Below are positions 7,377 to 15,902 of a stretch of DNA of 64,000 nt, in pieces. The position numbers and the translations under genes are program-made. Within the stretch, counting starts at the first letter, position 1, and every line of letters starts with the position of its first letter. The stretch covers positions 124,001 through 188,000 of the forward strand of contig JAKPAC010000012.1 in assembly GCA_029779645.1 (NCBI GenBank), in the 5' to 3' direction. Source of the stretch: Actinomycetes bacterium. Its GTDB lineage: Bacteria; Actinomycetota; Actinomycetes; Actinomycetales; Microbacteriaceae. The notes beneath the pieces were generated by a model, which was not told the DNA's origin, ran no database searches, and worked only from the letters and a program-made list of their open reading frames with translations.

Positions 7377-8386
7377 TGGTGCAGATGACGATGGCGAAGG
7401 CGCTCGGCGCGGGCCTTCGCGCGGCGATGCGAGACGACCCGCGCGTGCTCCTGCTGGGCGAGGACATCGGCACGCTCGGCGGCGTGTTCCGCGTCACCGA
7501 TGGGCTGCTGGGCGAGTTCGGCGCGGCGCGGGTGATCGACACGCCCCTGGCCGAGTCGGGCATCGTCGGCGCGGCGGTCGGGCTCGCGTTTCGCGGCTAT
7601 CGCCCGGTGGTCGAGATCCAGTTCGATGGATTCATCTACCCGGCGTTCGACCAGATCGTCAGCCAGGTCGCCAAGCTGCACTACCGCACGCGCGGCAGCG
7701 TGCGGATGCCCTTGACGATCCGGGTGCCGTGGGGCGGCGGGATCGGCGCCGCCGAGCATCACTCGGAGTCGCCGGAGGCGTACTTCGTGCACACGGCCGG
7801 GCTCCGGGTCGTCGCCGTCTCGAACCCGGCGGACGCGTTCGTGATGCTGCGACAGGCCATCGCGAGCGACGACCCTGTCGTGTTCTTCGAGCCCAAGCGC
7901 CTCTACCAGGGCAAGGGCGAGGTGGAGCTCGACCGCCCCCTCGCCGACGCTCGGCCGATGGGGCTCGCCACCGTGGTGCGTGCGGGGCGGGACGTGACGC
8001 TCGTCGCGTATGGCGCGATGGTGCGCACCGCGCTCGACGCGGCGACGGCGGCCGACGACGAGGGCGTGTCGCTCGAGGTGATCGACCTGCGCTCGCTCTC
8101 GCCCCTGGATCACGCCACCGTGGACGCATCGGTGCGCCGAACGGGTCGGCTCGTGGTCGTGCACGAGGCGCCCAGGGAGGCCGGCCTCGCCGCGGAGGTG
8201 ATCACGGGCGTGGCGGAGCGGTGCTTCGACGCGCTGCGCTCGGCACCGGTGCGGATCACCGGGCACGACCTGCCGTACCCGCCAGCGAAGACCGAGCAGC
8301 ACTTCCTGCCCGACCTCGATCGGATCCTCGACGGCGTGGATCGCGCGCTGGGACGACCCAACAGCATGACGGGAATGGCGCCATGA
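7376..8386 (+). CDS. bkdB: branched-chain 2-oxoacid dehydrogenase E1 beta subunit
   Basis: A 336-residue transketolase-like subunit that completes the E1 active site. It opens with the family hallmark MAKALGAGLRAAMRDD and LLGEDIG, has the EIQFDGFIYPAFDQI segment that lines the ThDP site, and ends with the typical EQHFLPD region. ATG 7376 overlaps the E1 alpha stop (TGATG) and follows GGGGAGGTG; GTG 7373 is an alternative. Its own stop overlaps the E2 start as ATGA, so all three subunits should be made in fixed proportion. No E3 (dihydrolipoamide dehydrogenase) gene lies in the window. Confidence 0.86.
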   Translation: MVQMTMAKALGAGLRAAMRDDPRVLLLGEDIGTLGGVFRVTDGLLGEFGAARVIDTPLAESGIVGAAVGLAFRGYRPVVEIQFDGFIYPAFDQIVSQVAKLHYRTRGSVRMPLTIRVPWGGGIGAAEHHSESPEAYFVHTAGLRVVAVSNPADAFVMLRQAIASDDPVVFFEPKRLYQGKGEVELDRPLADARPMGLATVVRAGRDVTLVAYGAMVRTALDAATAADDEGVSLEVIDLRSLSPLDHATVDASVRRTGRLVVVHEAPREAGLAAEVITGVAERCFDALRSAPVRITGHDLPYPPAKTEQHFLPDLDRILDGVDRALGRPNSMTGMAP

Positions 8387-9672
8387 CCGAGGAGTTCCTG
8401 CTGCCGGACCTCGGCGAGGGGCTCACCGAGGCCGAGCTCGTGCAGTGGCACGTCGCCGTGGGCGATGCCGTCGCGCTCAACCAGACGCTCGCCGAGGTCG
8501 AGACCGCGAAGGCCGTGGTCGAGCTGCCGTCGCCATTCGCCGGCGTCGTACGCGCGCTGCATGTCGCGGCGGGCGACACCATCGGCGTGGGGGCGAGCCT
8601 GGTGTCGATCGAGACGTCGGCGGGCGCCGCCCCGGGGGGCGGCCCCTCCGTCTCCGTGCCCGTCGCGGCCTCCCCGAGCGCCTCGAGCGCCGGAGCGGCC
8701 CACGGCGCCGAGGCGTCCGACGCGCCCGCCGGCGCCGACCGGGACGCGCGCGGCCATCGCGAGTCGAACCTCGTGGGCTACGGGGCGCCGCCGAGCGAGC
8801 CCGGGCATCCCACCAGGCGGCGGCGCCGGCTGCCGCCCGGCCCGGCCAGCGACAGCGCCTCCAACGACCATGCCTCCAACGACCACGCCGCCGACGTTCA
8901 GACGACCGGCGACGAGGCCGCGCACGAGCGCATCGACGCGCCTGCGGCGCCAGTGGCGTCCCAGGATGCCGAGCGCACCACGCGCACACCGATACACGGG
9001 GTGCGCAGGCAGACGGCCGAAGCGATGGTCGCGAGCGCCTTCACCGCGCCGCACGCGAGCGCGTGGATCACGCTCGACGTGACGCGGTCCGTCCGATTCC
9101 TGCGCGAGCTGCGCGACGACCCGGCGCACGGCGATCACCACATCGGCCCGCTGGCGCTTGCGGCGAGGGCCGCGTGCCTCGCGCTCGCCCGCACGCCGAG
9201 CCTCAACGCCCGGTGGGACGCCGCCGCGGGCGAGATCGTCGAGCACCACTACGTGCATCTCGGCATCGCCGCGGCGACCGAGCGCGGGCTGATCGTGCCC
9301 AACATCAAGAACGCCGAGCGGATGCCGCTGCCCGAGCTCGCCGACGCGATCGGAGCGCTGGCCGCCACGGCCCGCGCCGGCCAGACCGAGCCGGCGGCGC
9401 TTCGCGGCGGCACCTTCACCATCACGAACATCGGCGCGCTGGGCATGGAGGGCGGCACGCCCATCCTGAACCCCGGCGAGGCCGGAATCCTCGCGACGGG
9501 CGCAGTATTGCGGCGGCCCTGGGAGCACCGCGGCAGGATCACCCTGCGCGAGGTCATGACCCTCACGCTGGCGTTCGATCATCGGCTCGTCGATGGCGCG
9601 CAGGCCGGGCGGTTCCTGCACGACGTCGGCGGCATGCTGCGTGAGCCGGCGCGGGCGATGCTCATGCGGTGA
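8383..9672 (+). CDS. bkdC: branched-chain 2-oxoacid dehydrogenase E2 acyltransferase, no subunit-binding domain seen
   Basis: 429 residues. A single N-terminal lipoyl domain (about 1-80) has the lipoylated lysine in ETAKAVVE (Lys43). The catalytic domain runs from about residue 202 to the end, with the active-site pair His400/Asp404 in DHRLVDG. Between them, about 120 residues are Ala/Pro/Asp-rich, contain a TRRRRR patch, and include a duplicated SNDHA unit coded by a 15-base tandem repeat. The usual peripheral-subunit-binding domain (VRKLA...G.GP.G.I..DV) is not there in any reading frame, so how E1 or E3 docks is unclear. Start ATG overlaps the E1 beta stop. Confidence 0.86.
   Translation: MTEEFLLPDLGEGLTEAELVQWHVAVGDAVALNQTLAEVETAKAVVELPSPFAGVVRALHVAAGDTIGVGASLVSIETSAGAAPGGGPSVSVPVAASPSASSAGAAHGAEASDAPAGADRDARGHRESNLVGYGAPPSEPGHPTRRRRRLPPGPASDSASNDHASNDHAADVQTTGDEAAHERIDAPAAPVASQDAERTTRTPIHGVRRQTAEAMVASAFTAPHASAWITLDVTRSVRFLRELRDDPAHGDHHIGPLALAARAACLALARTPSLNARWDAAAGEIVEHHYVHLGIAAATERGLIVPNIKNAERMPLPELADAIGALAATARAGQTEPAALRGGTFTITNIGALGMEGGTPILNPGEAGILATGAVLRRPWEHRGRITLREVMTLTLAFDHRLVDGAQAGRFLHDVGGMLREPARAMLMR
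8857..8886 (+). repeat. 15-base tandem duplication in the E2 linker
   Basis: GCCTCCAACGACCAT at 8857-8871 is repeated at 8872-8886 with one final-base change (T to C). It duplicates five codons (A-S-N-D-H) in the linker where the subunit-binding domain would be expected. Confidence 0.85.
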
Positions 9673-9996
9673 GACCCGCCGCACCGCGCGGCGACGCGCC
9701 CGACCGACACACCGTTCAGGGTCTGCCCAGCGGCATCCGCTAGGCTCGTGAGCACCTGTCGGACCGATCTCGGTTCGCTTGCGTCGTCAGAACGCACCAA
9801 GAGGCCCGCACTCACGCTGCAGAGCGAAGTGCGCGGGTTCCTGCACACTTCTCACGGCGAACGGATGCGCCGCCCGGCGCCTTCGCCACACTCCCACCGC
9901 GATCACGCCCGGGGCCCACGGAAGTGCGCCGCCAGCCGGACGGTTCGACCGCGCATCCGCGCGGGCGGTGGCGCATGCCCGAAAGACACTCATCGC
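9673..9996 (+). other. 324-base gap and leader before the DEAD-box helicase
   Basis: No gene is supported here. A TAGGCT hexamer at 9741-9746 could be the -10 box of the helicase gene, giving a leader of about 245 bases before ATG 9997. The helicase frame stays open through most of the leader, but the predicted peptide has no domain-like character and no well-placed start with a ribosome-binding site, so I treat it as untranslated. I found no strong hairpin or known riboswitch pattern by eye. Confidence 0.4.
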
Positions 9997-11556
9997 ATGA
10001 CTGCCCCCACTCCTTCCTTCGCCTCGCTCGGCGTTCCCGCACCGCTCGTGCGCGTGCTCGCGGCGCAGGGCAAGACCGAGCCCTTCCCGATTCAGCTCGA
10101 CACGCTGCCAGACACCCTCGCCGGGCGCGATGTGCTCGGCCGCGGCAAGACCGGCTCGGGCAAGACCCTCGCCTTCTCCCTGCCGATGGTCGCCCGCCTC
10201 GGCAGCACGCTCGCCGGCGGCACCCGCCGGGCCGGACGCCCGCTCGCGCTGGTGCTCGCGCCCACCCGCGAGCTCGCCAACCAGATCGACGAGGTCATCC
10301 GCCCCCTCGCCGATGCCTACGGGCTCAAGAGCACCACCATCTACGGCGGCGTCAACCAGAAGCGCCAGGTCGACGCCCTCAAGGCGGGCGTCGACATCGT
10401 CGTGGCCTGCCCCGGACGCCTCGAGGACCTCATGCAGCAGGGCTTCGTGACCCTCGACGCCGTCGAGATCACGATCCTCGACGAGGCCGACCACATGGCC
10501 GACCTCGGCTTCCTGCCCGTGGTCACCCGCATCCTCGACAAGACGCCCACCGGCGGACAGCGCCTGCTCTTCTCTGCCACACTCGACAACGGCGTCGACA
10601 AGCTCGTGCGCCGCTTCCTGCAGAACGAGGTCATGCACTCGGTCGACGAGGCCACCTCGCACGTCGCCGACATGACCCACCACCTGTTCGAGACCGCCGA
10701 CGCCGAGAGCAAGAAGCGCCTCATCACGGCCCTCGCGCAAGGCCGCAGCCGCCGGATCCTCTTCACCCGCACCAAGCACCAGGCCAAGAAGCTCGCCCGC
10801 TCGCTCACCGAGTCGGGCATTCCCGCGGTCGACCTGCACGGCAACCTCTCGCAGCCGCAGCGCGACCGCAACCTCGCCGCCTTCGGCGACGGCTCGGTCA
10901 AGGTGCTGGTGGCGACGGATGTCGCCGCTCGGGGCGTGCACGTCGACGAGGTGGCGCTGGTCGTGCACGTCGACCCGCCGATGGAGCACAAGGCGTATCT
11001 GCACCGCTCCGGCCGCACCGCTCGCGCCGGCAGCTCGGGCGATGTCGTCACCGTGATGCTGCCGGGTCAGCGCTCCGACACCATGTCGCTGCTGCGCAAG
11101 GCCGCGATCACCGTCACCGCCACCCCCGTGACCGACGACGCCGAGGCGGTCACCGCGCTCGTCGGCCCGAAGGCCGACTACGTCAAGCCCGCCCCGCGCG
11201 AGGCGAAGCCGCAGGGCGGCGGCGGACGCTCGCAGGGTGCCAACGCCCAGCGCAAGCGCGCCGCGCGAGGCGGCGGCGACGGATCGCGCGACAGCCAGCG
11301 GCCCGCACGCGACGGCCAGCGCCAGGGCCGCGGCGGCGACGTCGGCCGGGGCGGCTCGGCGCGAGCCGGCGCCTCCGCCGGCTCGGGTCGTGGCGCGCAC
11401 CAGGGCGGCGAGCGCGCAGCCCAGGGCCGGGCGGGCGGGCAAGCCCGTTCCACCGGCGCGGCGCGCGGCCAGGGCCAGGCACGCGGCATCCGCGTGGGCG
11501 ACACCGTCGGCGGCTCCCGCGGCGGCGCACGCACGAACCGTCGCGCGCAGGGCTGA
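9997..11556 (+). CDS. DEAD-box ATP-dependent RNA helicase
   Basis: A 519-residue RNA helicase. The Q-motif region is followed by motif I GKTGSGKT (about 48-55), motif Ib TPGR-like CPGR, motif II DEAD (about 161-164), motif III SAT, and the second-domain motifs VATDVAARG and HRSGRTARAG. From about residue 385 the protein becomes a basic Gly/Arg/Ala/Gln-rich tail with RGG-like repeats, which probably binds RNA or drives condensation. Cold-shock or ribosome-assembly roles are typical of the family. The start is ATG 9997 at the beginning of the conserved region, with only a weak ribosome-binding site. A strong bidirectional terminator follows. Confidence 0.88.
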   Translation: MTAPTPSFASLGVPAPLVRVLAAQGKTEPFPIQLDTLPDTLAGRDVLGRGKTGSGKTLAFSLPMVARLGSTLAGGTRRAGRPLALVLAPTRELANQIDEVIRPLADAYGLKSTTIYGGVNQKRQVDALKAGVDIVVACPGRLEDLMQQGFVTLDAVEITILDEADHMADLGFLPVVTRILDKTPTGGQRLLFSATLDNGVDKLVRRFLQNEVMHSVDEATSHVADMTHHLFETADAESKKRLITALAQGRSRRILFTRTKHQAKKLARSLTESGIPAVDLHGNLSQPQRDRNLAAFGDGSVKVLVATDVAARGVHVDEVALVVHVDPPMEHKAYLHRSGRTARAGSSGDVVTVMLPGQRSDTMSLLRKAAITVTATPVTDDAEAVTALVGPKADYVKPAPREAKPQGGGGRSQGANAQRKRAARGGGDGSRDSQRPARDGQRQGRGGDVGRGGSARAGASAGSGRGAHQGGERAAQGRAGGQARSTGAARGQGQARGIRVGDTVGGSRGGARTNRRAQG

Positions 11557-11610
11557 GGCCGGGCCCCGCGGGGCTGATTCCACGCGCGCCGCACCACCCG
11601 CACACGCGAG

Positions 11611-11640
11611 CGAATGGCCCCGGGACCCCGGGGCCATTCG
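11611..11640. terminator. bidirectional terminator between helicase and phosphoesterase genes
   Basis: A perfect 13-bp stem, CGAATGGCCCCGG (11611-11623) with CCGGGGCCATTCG (11628-11640), and a four-base loop. It lies between convergent genes and could serve both. Confidence 0.8.
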
Positions 11641-11658
11641 TCGTCTCGGAAGCGCGAG

Positions 11659-13488
11659 CTAGCGCTGCACCCCGAACAGCCCCTCGCCGTACTTGTGCAG
11701 CGCCTCGTACGCATCGGCATACGTCTCGGCGCCGCGTGCCTGCTCGGCCGGGGTGCCGTAGCGCGCGAGCAGCAGTCCGACCAGCCCGCTCCCGGGAGGG
11801 CTGAGCGGCTTGTCCTTGTGCGCGTTGCCAGGATGCGGCGCGTCGGCCTGCGGGTTCGGCGGCAGGTACTGCGGCGTGGGCGTGGGCCAGGTGCGGGGGT
11901 CACGGGGCCGCTCGAGGTTGACGACGTGGTCGAGCGTGTTGGCCGCGGCATCCCGCGCCGTGAGCGGCACGAGCCCGTGCTGCCGAGTGAGGGTCGCAAT
12001 CACGGAGCCGTGGTGCATCGGCTCGTTGACGACTGTGCCGGCACGCGTGTAGGCCGAGATCGCGATCGCCGGCACCCGCACGCCGAGCCGATCGAAGGTG
12101 AAGCCCATCTCGCCGGCCGGCGCCCCGGCATGCGGGGGCGTCGCGGCCGGCGGGGGCACGTGGTCGTACGTGCCGCCGTGCTCGTCGAACGTGATGAGCA
12201 GCAGCGTGTTCAGCGCGTTCGAGCCCTTGGCGGTGTCGCTGGCCTTGATCGCCGTGTACACCGAGTTCACGAGCGCCTCGCCTGCGCGCACGTCCGAGAT
12301 CGCGCTGTTCGCGACCAGCTCGCCGTCCACGGTGCTCTCGTGCAGCGAGCCGAACGGGGGATGGAAGTCGTTGTGGTTGTAGACCATGCGCGGCTCGATG
12401 AAGGCGTAGTCCGGCAGCGTTCCCTCGCGTGCGTCCTTGTAGAACTGGTCCATCGTCGCGAAGCGCTCGGTGCGCCAGTACTGCTCGAGCACCGGGGTGT
12501 GGATCATTCCGGTCATCGAGATGAGCTGGAGCTCGTCGAAGTAGACGCGCCAGGTGCGTCCGGCGTCCTCGAGGCGGTTGAAGATGGTCGGCGCCGGCTC
12601 GGCGCTCAGCCACTTGTCGTAGCCGCCGCCGCCCTTGTTCGTCACGAATCCGTGCGAGGTGGATGCGTGGAAGAACGAGCGGTTGCAGTAGGTCTGCGAC
12701 GGCACGGCCGCGTGCCAGTGGTCGAACACCGCGAACTCGCGCGCGAGGGTCGACAGCACGGGGAGCATCTCGGGGGAGAATCCGCCCATGATCTGGTCGC
12801 CCTGTGCGGCATCCGGCGACGCGCCGTGGAACAGCCGCTCGTAGTTGATGTGGTAGTCCTTCACGAAGCCGCCCATCGTCGGCTTCTCGCCCGCTGACGG
12901 CGCGTTGAACGGGTGCTCCATCTGCTCGGCGTACAGCTTGGCGTTGCCCGCGGGGTCGACCGTGCCGAACAGCTGCGTGTTCACGTGCGGGAACTCCTCG
13001 CCCGGGTCCGGGTTCGGCCGCCCCATCACGGTGTCGGTCTCGCCGGCGTACACGTGCGCGGGCACCACGCGACCATCGGGCGCCGTGTTGCTGTAGCTGC
13101 CGAACGCGAGGCCCTCGAACGAGGCGCCCCTGGGGAGCGTGTCGCGGGTGTACAGCCAGCCCAGCATGTTGTCGAACGAGCGGTTCTCGCCCATCAGCAC
13201 GACGATGTGCTCGAAGCCGGGCACGCGATCGACGTTCTCTGCCACGAACTCGTCGCGGCCCTCCTCGAGCCCGCGCGAATGTCCGATGGCGGCGCCGGCG
13301 GCGACCCCGGCGGCGCCGCCCACCACGAGCCCCGCGAGGCCGAGGCCGCCGGCGCGCAGAAACCCACGGCGAGAGGTCACCGGCGTGCTCGCCGATTCCT
13401 CGTTCGCGTCCGGCGCCGAGCGCTGCGCCGCGCCTGCACGCTGAGCACTGTCGGCGTCGTCGGGTCTGGGGTGCGCGTCGTCTGTCAC
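11659..13488 (-). CDS. Tat-exported phosphoesterase (phospholipase C / acid phosphatase family)
   Basis: 609 residues. A twin-arginine signal (SRRGFLRAGG, about residues 39-48) and a hydrophobic stretch predict folded export across the membrane. The mature part has the family hallmarks GENRSFDNMLGWL near its start and TFDEHGGTYDHVPPP in the second half, which carry metal ligands and the nucleophile region of PF04185 phosphoesterases. The substrate could be a phospholipid or another phosphomonoester. I start at GTG 13488 because a perfect TATACT -10 box lies six bases upstream (13500-13495), although the frame is open further back. It follows tetR on the same strand after 40 bases. Confidence 0.85.
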   Translation of the reverse strand: MTDDAHPRPDDADSAQRAGAAQRSAPDANEESASTPVTSRRGFLRAGGLGLAGLVVGGAAGVAAGAAIGHSRGLEEGRDEFVAENVDRVPGFEHIVVLMGENRSFDNMLGWLYTRDTLPRGASFEGLAFGSYSNTAPDGRVVPAHVYAGETDTVMGRPNPDPGEEFPHVNTQLFGTVDPAGNAKLYAEQMEHPFNAPSAGEKPTMGGFVKDYHINYERLFHGASPDAAQGDQIMGGFSPEMLPVLSTLAREFAVFDHWHAAVPSQTYCNRSFFHASTSHGFVTNKGGGGYDKWLSAEPAPTIFNRLEDAGRTWRVYFDELQLISMTGMIHTPVLEQYWRTERFATMDQFYKDAREGTLPDYAFIEPRMVYNHNDFHPPFGSLHESTVDGELVANSAISDVRAGEALVNSVYTAIKASDTAKGSNALNTLLLITFDEHGGTYDHVPPPAATPPHAGAPAGEMGFTFDRLGVRVPAIAISAYTRAGTVVNEPMHHGSVIATLTRQHGLVPLTARDAAANTLDHVVNLERPRDPRTWPTPTPQYLPPNPQADAPHPGNAHKDKPLSPPGSGLVGLLLARYGTPAEQARGAETYADAYEALHKYGEGLFGVQR

Positions 13489-13494
13489 CCGCCA

Positions 13495-13500
13495 AGTATA
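13495..13500 (-). promoter_or_regulatory. leaderless-type -10 box for the phosphoesterase gene
   Basis: TATACT, the best -10 match among the leaderless-type starts, six bases before GTG 13488. It lies between the tetR stop and this gene, so the phosphoesterase probably has its own promoter. Confidence 0.6.
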
Positions 13501-13528
13501 CGAACGGGGCGCCGGGGCGGGCGGGTGC

Positions 13529-14128
13529 TCAGCGGCTGCGGAGGGCGGCCAGGGCGAGCGACTCGAGGATGCCCCGCATCTCGGTCGTTGCGGCCGCGAC
13601 GCCCGCGCCACGCGCACTGTGCGGGGTCGAGTTCATCAGGCCGAACCCCGCGTGCGCGCGAACGCGAAGCCGGGCGGCCGACTCCTCGGGATGCAGGCCG
13701 CGCAGCACGGTGACCCACAGCTCGACATACTCGCGCTGGATGCGGCGCACCTCGTGGCGCGCGTCGCTCGTGAGGCTCGACAGGTCCCGATCCTGCATCC
13801 GGATGACGTCCGTCGAGGCGAGCGCGAAGTCGACGTGGAACGCGACGAGCATCCGCAGCTGCTCATCCAGGGCGTCGCCCGTCGCCACGACCCGTTGACC
13901 GCCCGCGAGCAGCATCGAGCTCGCCCGGTGCAGCACGGCCGCGAGCACCGCCTGCTTGTTGGCGAAGTGGCGATACACGGCCGGGCCGCTGACGCCGACC
14001 GCGGCGCCCAGCTGCTCGAGGCTCACGCCGGCGAAGCCGCGCTGTGCGAACAGCGTCGTCGCGGCATCGAGCAGCGCGGCGGTGCGGTCGGCCTTGCCCC
14101 GCTCGCGTGCAGTTCCCGCGTCCGCCAT
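13529..14128 (-). CDS. TetR-family regulator of the leucine/isovalerate operon
   Basis: A 199-residue repressor-type protein. The N-terminal helix-turn-helix spans about residues 36-60 (VSLEQLGAAVGVSGPAVYRHF) in the usual TetR position; the remaining helical domain would bind an effector, plausibly an acyl-CoA of the pathway. It is divergent from the carboxylase operon with 166 bases between start codons, a gap holding an inverted repeat that could be its operator. ATG 14128 begins the conserved N-terminus. A GAGGAAAGGG stretch lies about 13 bases upstream. Control of the adjacent operon is inferred from position. Confidence 0.85.
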   Translation of the reverse strand: MADAGTARERGKADRTAALLDAATTLFAQRGFAGVSLEQLGAAVGVSGPAVYRHFANKQAVLAAVLHRASSMLLAGGQRVVATGDALDEQLRMLVAFHVDFALASTDVIRMQDRDLSSLTSDARHEVRRIQREYVELWVTVLRGLHPEESAARLRVRAHAGFGLMNSTPHSARGAGVAAATTEMRGILESLALAALRSR

Positions 14129-14174
14129 GGCGGCACCATTGCCCTTTCCTCACCCCGGTCGTACGCTGACCTCA

Positions 14175-14190
14175 GTTAGTGGATCCTAAC
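14175..14190. promoter_or_regulatory. candidate TetR operator in the divergent liu-type promoter
   Basis: GTTAG (14175-14179) and CTAAC (14186-14190) flank a six-base centre containing GGATCC. On the minus strand the same bases include TAGGAT, a possible -10 box for tetR, so binding would also block autogenous transcription. A second small palindrome, TTCGT-G-ACGAA, lies at 14214-14224. Confidence 0.5.
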
Positions 14191-14294
14191 CGGCTCTGCG
14201 CGGATCGCCGAGTTTCGTGACGAACGTCCGTGTCACACTTCTGGGCAGCAGGTCTTCGCACCGGCGGTCGCGGCGCACGTCGACGGGGACGAAC

Positions 14295-15902
14295 ATGGAC
14301 ATTCTGCGAAGCACGGTGGACGCGGCATCCACGGCGTTTCGATCGCGTCAACGGGCGCAGGCGGCGCTTGCCGAGGAGCTGCGCCGACGGATCTCTGCGG
14401 CGGCGACGGGCGGGCCCGAGGCGCAGCGCGATCGCCATGTCGCCCGCGGAAAGCTCCTGCCGCGCGATCGGGTGACCCGCCTGCTCGACGAGGGGAGCCC
14501 GTTCCTGGAGCTCTCGCCGCTCGCGGCAGGCGGGATGTACGGCGACGAGGCGCCGGGTGCGGGGCTGATCACCGGGATCGGGCTCGTCCATGGGCGACAC
14601 GTGGTCGTGATCTGCAACGATGCGACGGTCAAGGGCGGCACGTACTTTCCGGTGACCGTGAAGAAGCACCTGCGGGCGCAGGAGATCGCGCTCGAGAACC
14701 GGCTGCCGTGCATCTGCCTCGTCGACTCGGGCGGCGCCTACCTGCCGCTGCAGGACGAGGTCTTCCCCGACCGGGAGCACTTCGGGCGCATCTTCTACAA
14801 CCAGGCGCGGATGTCGGCGGCGGGGATCCCGCAGATCGCGGCGGTCATGGGATCGTGCACCGCGGGCGGGGCGTACGTGCCCGCGATGAGCGACGAGACG
14901 GTGATCGTGCGCGGCCAGGGCACCATCTTCCTCGGCGGCCCGCCCCTGGTGCAGGCCGCCATCGGCGAGATCGTCGCACCCGAGGAGCTGGGCGGGGGCG
15001 AGCTGCACGCCCGGGTCTCGGGGATCGTCGACCATCTCGCCGAGAACGATGAGCATGCCCTCGAGATCGTGCGCGACATCGTCGCGACGCTGCCGCCGCC
15101 GCTCGAGCCGGCCTGGCCGCTCGCGCCGAGCGTCCCGCCCACGGTCGTCGAAGACGAGCTCGCCGGCGTCGTGCCCGTCGACGTCAACGAGCCGTACGAG
15201 GTGCGCGAGGTGATCGCGCGCCTCGTCGACGCGAGCGCGTTCCACGAGTTCAAGCGCGAGTTCGGCGCTGCGCTGGTCACCGGCTTCGCCCGCATCCACG
15301 GTCACCAGGTCGGCATCGTCGCCAACAACGGCGTGCTGTTCAGCGAGAGCGCGCTCAAGGGCGCGCACTTCATCGAGCTGTGCGACCAGCGCGGCGTGCC
15401 GCTGCTGTTTCTGCAGAACATCGCCGGCTTCATGGTGGGCCGCGACGCGGAGGCGGGCGGCATCGCGAAGCACGGAGCCAAGCTCGTCACCGCGGTCGCC
15501 ACGACCCGCGTGCCCAAGCTCACGGTCATCATCGGCGGCTCGTTCGGCGCCGGCAACTACTCGATGTGCGGGCGCGCGTACTCGCCGCGCTTCCTGTGGA
15601 TGTGGCCGGCGGCCCGCATCTCGGTGATGGGCGGCGCGCAGGCCGCCTCCGTGCTGACGACCGTCAGGCGCGAGCAGCGCGCGTCGCGTGGCGAGCCGTG
15701 GAACGCCGACGACGAGGCCGAGTTCGAGGCGCCCATCCGCGAGCGCTACGAGGTGCAGGGCAGCCCGTACTACTCGACCGCTCGCCTCTGGGACGACGGC
15801 ATCATCGAGCCGCGCGACACGCGGCGCGCGCTCGGCCTGGCCCTCGATGTCTGCCGCCGCACGCCGCTGCCCGAGCCGCGACTCGGATTGTTCAGGATGT
15901 GA
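14295..15902 (+). CDS. accD1: methylcrotonyl-CoA carboxylase carboxyltransferase (beta) subunit
   Basis: A 535-residue biotin-dependent carboxyltransferase that would move CO2 from carboxybiotin to 3-methylcrotonyl-CoA. Both halves of the crotonase-like fold are recognisable: SGGAYLPLQ and [17 protein letters not shown] in the N-terminal half, and [17 protein letters not shown] and [16 protein letters not shown] in the C-terminal half. Length and motifs fit the AccD1/LiuB type rather than propionyl-CoA carboxylase. I start at ATG 14295 (GGGGA upstream) instead of a more distant in-frame start in the promoter region. It is first of five overlapping genes matching the order of the Mycobacterium tuberculosis accD1-accA1-fadE19-Rv2499c-citE locus. 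Confidence 0.86.
   Translation: MDILRSTVDAASTAFRSRQRAQAALAEELRRRISAAATGGPEAQRDRHVARGKLLPRDRVTRLLDEGSPFLELSPLAAGGMYGDEAPGAGLITGIGLVHGRHVVVICNDATVKGGTYFPVTVKKHLRAQEIALENRLPCICLVDSGGAYLPLQDEVFPDREHFGRIFYNQARMSAAGIPQIAAVMGSCTAGGAYVPAMSDETVIVRGQGTIFLGGPPLVQAAIGEIVAPEELGGGELHARVSGIVDHLAENDEHALEIVRDIVATLPPPLEPAWPLAPSVPPTVVEDELAGVVPVDVNEPYEVREVIARLVDASAFHEFKREFGAALVTGFARIHGHQVGIVANNGVLFSESALKGAHFIELCDQRGVPLLFLQNIAGFMVGRDAEAGGIAKHGAKLVTAVATTRVPKLTVIIGGSFGAGNYSMCGRAYSPRFLWMWPAARISVMGGAQAASVLTTVRREQRASRGEPWNADDEAEFEAPIRERYEVQGSPYYSTARLWDDGIIEPRDTRRALGLALDVCRRTPLPEPRLGLFRM

Noticed and set aside
6237..9672. Reading the three-gene operon as pyruvate dehydrogenase
   Set aside because: Not excluded, but an alpha/beta-type E1 with a divergent Lrp regulator and nearby leucine-degradation genes fits branched-chain 2-oxoacids better.
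9748..9996. N-terminal extension of the DEAD-box helicase by 83 codons
   Set aside because: The extra sequence has no conserved character, and the upstream GTG lies only one base after the -10-like box, so it could not be transcribed as a start.
9787..11637. Long minus-strand frame opposite the DEAD-box helicase
   Set aside because: The helicase motifs are all on the plus strand; the antisense product is low-complexity.
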